64,000 nt of DNA from Pistricoccus aurantiacus (GTDB lineage: Bacteria; Pseudomonadota; Gammaproteobacteria; Pseudomonadales; Halomonadaceae). The stretch is taken from the NCBI RefSeq assembly GCF_042682565.1, contig NZ_JBHUIC010000001.1; one strand, 5' to 3'. The first letter of the stretch is position 1. Each line of letters begins with the position of its first letter. This document shows positions 59,332 through 64,000 of this stretch, in pieces. The translations under genes and the position numbers were made by a program. Under the pieces are notes generated by a model. The model was not told where the DNA came from. It worked only from the letters and a program-made list of their open reading frames with translations, and searched no databases.

Positions 59332-60714
59332 ATGTCGCAACCTTTAAGTCACTATCGCAATATCCTCAGCATCGTCGGCGGCATCGTGCGGGTGCGGGTA
59401 CCCAGCGGCGATGGCCAGCCGACGCCGGCACGCTTTCGCGACATAGCCAGCCTGCGCAAGGCGAACGGCGAGACAGTGCTCGCCCAGGTCATTCGTATCG
59501 ATGACGACGTGGTCTCGCTGCAGGTCTTCGGCGGCACCGCCGGGCTGACCACTCGGGCGTCGGTTCGCTTTCTCGGCCATCCCATGCAGGTCACCTGCTC
59601 CCAGAACGTGCTGGGGCGCGCCTTCAACAGCCTCGGCGAACCCATGGACCGTGGCCCGGCGCTCACCGAGGATCGCCGGGTGGATATCGGCGGGCCCTCG
59701 GTGAATCCCATGCGCCGGGTGATGCCGAGTCGCATGATTCGCACCGACGTGCCGATGATCGATGTCTTCAACACTCTGGTGGAGAGCCAGAAGATTCCTA
59801 TCTTCTCCGTGGCCGGCGAGCCCTACAACGCTTTGCTTGCACGTATCGCCATCCACGCGGACGCGGACGTGGTGGTATTCGGTGGCATGGGGCTGATCTT
59901 CGACGACTACCACTACTTCCGTCAGCGTTTTCTCGACGCCGGTGTATTCGCCCATACGGTGATGTTCGCCAACCTGGCCTCGGACTCGGTGGTGGAACGC
60001 CTGCTGGTGCCGGACATGGCCCTGGCGGTGGCGGAGCGTTTCGCCGTGGAGGAAGGCAAGCGGGTACTGGTGCTGCTCACGGACATGACCGCCTTCGCCG
60101 ATGCCCTGAAGGAAGTGGGTATCAGCATGGAACGGGTGCCGTCGAACCGCGGCCACATGGGGGATCTCTACTCCCAGCTGGCGCGGCGCTACGAGAAGGC
60201 CTGCGACTTCCACGGCGCCGGCTCGGTGACGGTGCTCACCGTCACCACCATGCCCGGGGACGACATCACCCATCCGGTACCGGACAACACCGGTTATATC
60301 ACCGAGGGCCAGTTCTATCTGCGCAACGGCCAGATCGATCCTTTTGGTTCACTCTCCCGGCTCAAGCAGCGTGTGATCGGCAAGAGCACCCGGGAGGATC
60401 ACGGCGCGCTGATGAACACCATGATTCGACTGTATGCCGGCGCCCGGGACGCCCAGCAGAAACGCGCCATGGCCTTCGAGCTCTCTAAATTCGACGAGAA
60501 GCTGCTGCGCTTCGGCGACCTGTTCGAGACCCGCTTCATGGATGTCTCGGTTTCCCTGTCCCTGGAGCGCGCCCTGGATCTGGCCTGGGAGACCCTGGCG
60601 GAATGCTTCGAGCCCCAGGAACTGGTCATGCGCCAGCAGCTGATCGACAAGTATTTTCCCGGCAAGAAACGACAGCGCGACGAGGAAGACTCAACACACG
60701 ATCTAGCTCGCTAG
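59332..60714 (+). CDS. atpB: V-type ATPase subunit B
   Basis: The 460-residue protein matches the non-catalytic B subunit: GRAFNSLGEPMDRGP, PMIDVFNTLVESQKIPIFS, and no P-loop. With subunit A it forms the ATP-hydrolysing head. The ATG at 59332 gives MSQPLSHYRN; an in-frame TTG at 59314 is possible. It is the first gene of the operon, whereas A usually precedes B. Confidence 0.92.
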   Translation: MSQPLSHYRNILSIVGGIVRVRVPSGDGQPTPARFRDIASLRKANGETVLAQVIRIDDDVVSLQVFGGTAGLTTRASVRFLGHPMQVTCSQNVLGRAFNSLGEPMDRGPALTEDRRVDIGGPSVNPMRRVMPSRMIRTDVPMIDVFNTLVESQKIPIFSVAGEPYNALLARIAIHADADVVVFGGMGLIFDDYHYFRQRFLDAGVFAHTVMFANLASDSVVERLLVPDMALAVAERFAVEEGKRVLVLLTDMTAFADALKEVGISMERVPSNRGHMGDLYSQLARRYEKACDFHGAGSVTVLTVTTMPGDDITHPVPDNTGYITEGQFYLRNGQIDPFGSLSRLKQRVIGKSTREDHGALMNTMIRLYAGARDAQQKRAMAFELSKFDEKLLRFGDLFETRFMDVSVSLSLERALDLAWETLAECFEPQELVMRQQLIDKYFPGKKRQRDEEDSTHDLAR

Positions 60715-60719
60715 ATCGT
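60698..60719. repeat. Perfect hairpin at the atpB stop codon
   Basis: ACGATCTAGC and GCTAGATCGT are 10-bp arms around TC, with the atpB TAG inside the right arm. It sits 15 bp before the atpD GTG. In the mRNA it could tune translation of atpD relative to atpB. Confidence 0.55.
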
Positions 60720-60733
60720 CATAAGGATACAAA

Positions 60734-61339
60734 GTGGCAAGACTCTCGCTAAACAAGACCGCCCTGCACCGGGAACAGTCTCGGCTCCAGCAGTTTCAGC
60801 GGCTGCTGCCATCCTTGGATCTCAAGCGCCGCCAGTTGATCGCCGAGCGACTGCGCGCCCGGGAAACGCTGCAGGAAAGCGAGACCGAACGGGACGCCCT
60901 GGTGGCCAGAGTGCGCGAGCAGCTACCCATGGCCGGTGACGATACGCTGAAGATCGAGAACCTGGCCCGGGTGACGGCTGTCCGGCTGCGCGAGCACAAC
61001 CTGCTCGGTGTGCATCTGCCAACCCTCGAGGAGATCGATATCGAACTCGCCGACTACCCGGCGTTGACCACCCCCCACTGGCTGGATCCCTATCAGAAGG
61101 CCCTTCGGGAAGCCCTGGCGCTGACGGTACGCCTGCAGGTGGAGCGGGAGCGGCTGCGGCGTCTGGAGCGGGCGGTCAAGCGGGTCACACAGCGGGTCAA
61201 CCTGTTCGACAAGGTGTTGATTCCTCGCACCCAGGAAAACATTCGTCGCATCCGGATCCATCTCGCCGACGGCGAGCGCTCCGCAGTGGTGCGGGCCAAG
61301 CTCGCCAAGCGCAAGCAGGCTCAGGGAGCGCACTCGTGA
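60734..61339 (+). CDS. atpD: V-type ATPase subunit D
   Basis: The 201-residue, almost entirely helical protein forms the central-stalk coiled coil. NKTALHREQSRLQQFQRLLPSLDLKR at the start and RVNLFDKVLIPRTQENIRRIRI near the end are typical. It begins with GTG at 60734, with AAGGAT upstream. Confidence 0.9.
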   Translation: MARLSLNKTALHREQSRLQQFQRLLPSLDLKRRQLIAERLRARETLQESETERDALVARVREQLPMAGDDTLKIENLARVTAVRLREHNLLGVHLPTLEEIDIELADYPALTTPHWLDPYQKALREALALTVRLQVERERLRRLERAVKRVTQRVNLFDKVLIPRTQENIRRIRIHLADGERSAVVRAKLAKRKQAQGAHS

Positions 61340-63117
61340 GTATCGTGCCCCTTCGCCGAGCGACCCTGGTCGGCAGCCACGTCGACAAGTCGACCACCCT
61401 GAGCGACCTGCAGCGCCTGGGCGTCATGCACCTGATCGATCTGGGGGCAGGGAAGCAGGGCACGCCCCTCGGCTCGACATCCAGCGATACTCGCAAGGCG
61501 CTGGCCTATCTTCTCGACTGTCCGGTAAAGCGCCATCAGGTGGCGAGCGATCCTGATTTCGATCATCAGGCCATCGTCAAGCTCGCCCTGGAGAATCAGC
61601 GCCGGATGCGGGATCTCGAGGACAGCATCGATTTCACCCGGCGGCGTCTCAAGGATCTCGAGCCTTGGGGAGATTTCGATTTTCCACCTCTGGAAAGCCT
61701 CGCCGGGCATCGCCTGTGGTTCTACGAGGTGCCTCACTACAAGGCGCGTCAGCTCATGGAAGTCGGTCTGCCCTGGCAGGAGGTGCATCGCGACAACCGC
61801 AACCGCTATATCGCGGTGATCAGCCGGGAGGAACCCGCGCCGGATGCTCTGCCGGTACCGCGCACCCATACCGGCAGCGTGCCGCGCCGGCAGCTGCGGG
61901 AGGAACTGCAGCGTCTGGTGGTGCGTCTCGATGAATGTACCGCCGAACGGGAAGCGCTGACCCGCTGGATCCATCTGCTGCACCGTCACCAGGCCCAGGC
62001 GGACGACGCGGCGAGCCTGAAGCAGGCGCAGCATCTTACTAGAGACGATGATGCGATCTTCGCCGTGCAGGGCTGGGCACCAGAGGCGGCGATCGAGGAC
62101 GTTCGACGTCTCGCTGAAGAAAAGGGGCTTGCCCTGCTCGTTGAGCCGGTGGGCCCCGAGGATCAGCCTCCCACCCTGCTCGACAATGACGAGCGTACCG
62201 CCGGCGGCGCGGAGATAGTGCATTTCTACCAGATGCCCGGCTATCGCAACTGGGATCCCTCCCGAGTGATCTTTTTCTCTTTTGCAGTGTTCTTCGCGAT
62301 GATCCTCGCGGATGCGGGCTACGGGCTGCTTATGCTCGGCGCGGTCCTGTTCTTTTCAAAACGGCTCAAGCAGAGCCGCGCCGGGACACGAGTACGCACC
62401 CTGGGGTTCGTTCTGGTGGGTTTCACCTTGGCCTATGGCGTACTCGCCGGCAGCTATTTCGGCTGGAGTCCGCCGCCGGAAAACTGGCTGTCCCGCTTGA
62501 AACTCCTCGACATCAACGACTTCGGCCAGATGATGCAGCTGGCGATCGGCATCGGCCTGGCGCACCTGGTCATCGCCAACGCTACCGTAGCCTGGCACCA
62601 CAGGGGGCATAGCGCCATGCTGGCGCCGCTGGGCTGGATTGTCGCGCTGGTGGCGGGCGTATTGCTCTATTACGGCATACCCGGCGGCGGAATCTCGCTT
62701 GCCCTGGGACTGATTGCCGTCTTCGTCTTCACCGATACCCGTCCGATACGCGAGCCGCTGGACCTGCTCAAGCGGGTCGGCGGCGGTCTCTATGCCTTGA
62801 CCGACGTGACCCGGGCCTTCGGCGACGTACTGAGCTATCTGCGTCTGTTCGCCCTGGGACTCGCCAGCGCATCCCTGGCAGTCACCTTCAACCAGCTCGC
62901 CGCGGATGCGGCGGCGGCCTATCCCGGTCTCGGCATCCTGTTCTATGGCCTGATCCTGATCGTCGGCCACGCGCTGAATTTCGTGCTGGCGGTGGTCAGC
63001 GGCGTGGTGCACGGGCTGCGGCTCAATCTCATCGAGTTCTATCACTGGGGCATCTCGGACGAGGGATATCCCTTCAAGGCATTTGCGAAAACGGAGACCA
63101 CACCATGGAGCAACTGA
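61336..63117 (+). CDS. atpI: V-type ATPase subunit I (membrane stator)
   Basis: The 593-residue protein has a cytoplasmic N-terminal half (about 1-310) and seven to eight helices in the C-terminal half, where the conserved Arg lies in the helix following RAFGDVLSYLRLFALGLAS. It forms the ion half-channel. It begins with GTG overlapping the D stop (GTGA). At 593 residues it is at the short end of the family. Confidence 0.9.
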   Translation: MSIVPLRRATLVGSHVDKSTTLSDLQRLGVMHLIDLGAGKQGTPLGSTSSDTRKALAYLLDCPVKRHQVASDPDFDHQAIVKLALENQRRMRDLEDSIDFTRRRLKDLEPWGDFDFPPLESLAGHRLWFYEVPHYKARQLMEVGLPWQEVHRDNRNRYIAVISREEPAPDALPVPRTHTGSVPRRQLREELQRLVVRLDECTAEREALTRWIHLLHRHQAQADDAASLKQAQHLTRDDDAIFAVQGWAPEAAIEDVRRLAEEKGLALLVEPVGPEDQPPTLLDNDERTAGGAEIVHFYQMPGYRNWDPSRVIFFSFAVFFAMILADAGYGLLMLGAVLFFSKRLKQSRAGTRVRTLGFVLVGFTLAYGVLAGSYFGWSPPPENWLSRLKLLDINDFGQMMQLAIGIGLAHLVIANATVAWHHRGHSAMLAPLGWIVALVAGVLLYYGIPGGGISLALGLIAVFVFTDTRPIREPLDLLKRVGGGLYALTDVTRAFGDVLSYLRLFALGLASASLAVTFNQLAADAAAAYPGLGILFYGLILIVGHALNFVLAVVSGVVHGLRLNLIEFYHWGISDEGYPFKAFAKTETTPWSN

Positions 63118-63554
63118 TCATCGCAATGGGTTGGGCGGGCCTTTATGGCCCCATGGCCCTGGGGGCCATCGGCAGCATCATCGGCTGCGCCATCGCCGGT
63201 CAGGCGGCCATCGGCGCCCTGCTCGAGACCGAATCCGGCCATGGCCGATTCATCGGGCTCTCGGCGATGCCTTCCTCCCAGAGCATCTACGGCATCGTGG
63301 TGATGTTCACCCTGCAGCGCCCGGTCACTGTCGCGACTTCGCCGGGACTGTTCTCCGTGGGCATTCTTGCGGGCGTGGCCCTGCTGTTGAGCGCGGTCTA
63401 CCAGGGCAGTTGCTGCGCCTCGGCGATCAACAGCTCGAAGAGCAAGCCGGAGATCTTCGGCCTGTCCATCGCGCCGGCGGCCATCGTCGAGGGCTTCGGG
63501 GTATTCGCCTTCATCTTCGCCCTGGTGATCGGCGGCAACATTCCGGTGCAATGA
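63105..63554 (+). CDS. atpK: V-type ATPase subunit K (c-ring proteolipid)
   Basis: The 149-residue protein is a four-helix double hairpin. The second hairpin carries the ion-binding E129 (IVEGFG). Positions S58-Q59, Q100 and E129 correspond to the Na+ ligands T64-Q65, Q110 and E139 of Enterococcus hirae NtpK, with the Q-to-E spacing of 29 preserved, so Na+ rather than H+ transport is likely. Its start overlaps the atpI end by 13 bp. Confidence 0.9.
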   Translation: MEQLIIAMGWAGLYGPMALGAIGSIIGCAIAGQAAIGALLETESGHGRFIGLSAMPSSQSIYGIVVMFTLQRPVTVATSPGLFSVGILAGVALLLSAVYQGSCCASAINSSKSKPEIFGLSIAPAAIVEGFGVFAFIFALVIGGNIPVQ

Positions 63555-63570
63555 ATCCAAGGAGATCACC

Positions 63571-64000
63571 ATGAGTCAATCGGAATCCTTGCAGGGCGCC
63601 TCTTCCGGCGTCGAGGCGCTGCTCGAACGGCTACGCGGCGAAGGGGTCGAGCAGGGTCGCGAGGAGGCCCGGCGTATCGTCGCCGACGCGGAAACTCGCG
63701 CCACCTGGATGATCGAACAGGCGGAGCGGGACGCTCAGGCGCTACGAGAGCGGGCCCGGGAAGACGCCAGACACCTCGAGAGCTCCGCCAGGGAAGCGCT
63801 ACGAGTCGCCGCTCGGGACAGCGTGCTGGAGATGCAGGCGACCCTGACCCATCGCTTTCGCGATCATCTGCACTGGCTGGTGGGTGAGGCCATGACCCGA
63901 GAGGATCTGCTGCAGCGGCTGATCCTCGAGCTCGCTGCCCGAACCCGGAGCGATACGCCGCTGGACAAGGAAAAGGACGTGGAAGTGATGCTGCCCCGGG
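63571..64000 (+). CDS. atpE: V-type ATPase subunit E (partial)
   Basis: The 143 visible codons encode the long N-terminal helix of the peripheral stalk subunit (SGVEALLERLRGEGVEQG, ARRIVADAETRA, then MLPR at the edge). CAAGGAGA precedes the ATG at 63571. The C-terminal domain is outside the window. Subunit A is expected next. Confidence 0.85.
   Translation, partial: MSQSESLQGASSGVEALLERLRGEGVEQGREEARRIVADAETRATWMIEQAERDAQALRERAREDARHLESSAREALRVAARDSVLEMQATLTHRFRDHLHWLVGEAMTREDLLQRLILELAARTRSDTPLDKEKDVEVMLPR

Noticed and set aside
1..64000. tRNA, rRNA, CRISPR arrays, riboswitches and replication origins
   Set aside because: Intergenic regions were read for cloverleaf, spacer-repeat, known riboswitch and DnaA-box patterns; none was convincing by eye.

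Overview
The window looks like the chromosome of a GC-rich, denitrifying, probably halophilic gammaproteobacterium of the Halomonas type. That is inferred from protein style, the ANR/DNR-type boxes and the Na+-type V-ATPase ring; no rRNA marker is present. No tRNA, rRNA or CRISPR array was seen. One undetermined base (29663) shows this is draft sequence.

Region 1 (1-20.3 kb) is dominated by nitrogen-oxide metabolism. It opens with a partial flavohaemoglobin gene (hmp) under a near-perfect NsrR site, then a membrane hydrolase, a Fic-gene remnant and a paoABC-type molybdenum aldehyde oxidoreductase operon. A complete cytochrome cd1 nitrite reductase locus follows: nirS-D-L-G-H-J-E-N on the minus strand, and nirC-F divergently on the plus strand behind a perfect FNR/DNR box. 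These genes encode the reductase, the haem d1 pathway (NirE, NirDLGH, NirJ, NirF, NirN) and a cytochrome c (NirC). Next come two cytochrome b561-type proteins with a PepSY protein, an OsmC protein, a dihaem cytochrome c peroxidase with an FNR box, and an alcohol dehydrogenase.

Region 2 (20.3-32.3 kb) holds an FNR-boxed Met/Gln/Gly-repeat secreted protein, a two-component system, and a PepSY / DUF2271 / PepSY-flavodoxin-reductase operon that looks like a transmembrane electron-transfer module. It continues with a CDF metal transporter, an Lpd/MerA-like flavoprotein, a universal stress protein and a LonB-like protease.

Region 3 (32.4-49.7 kb) has two RND efflux operons, each co-directional with c-type cytochrome genes. 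The first is tetR-MFP-RND-cytochrome c. The second is octahaem cytochrome (OTR family)-cytochrome b-MFP-RND, preceded by an ArsR regulator with the cysteine spacing of the persulfide sensors BigR/SqrR and divergent from a periplasmic DsrE / BASS permease / small-protein operon. I consider this the best candidate for an under-described system: a reactive-sulfur-sensing regulon joining haem electron transfer to efflux. Between the two clusters lie a lone rtcB with an AT-rich upstream region and an FNR-boxed universal stress gene.

Region 4 (49.7-54.7 kb) is an accessory patch: two toxin-antitoxin loci (ParE/RHH and YhaV/PrlF), a resolvase remnant joined to a decayed IS1380 transposase, an intact IS630-family element with defined ends and a frameshifted transposase, and a second IS1380 remnant.

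Region 5 (54.7-64 kb) has housekeeping-type genes (class II amidotransferase, thioredoxin 2, DUF2892 protein, GST-like protein, frameshifted ankyrin gene, alcohol dehydrogenase), then a V-type ATPase operon in the order B-D-I-K-E, running off the window, with a Na+-type signature in the K ring subunit.
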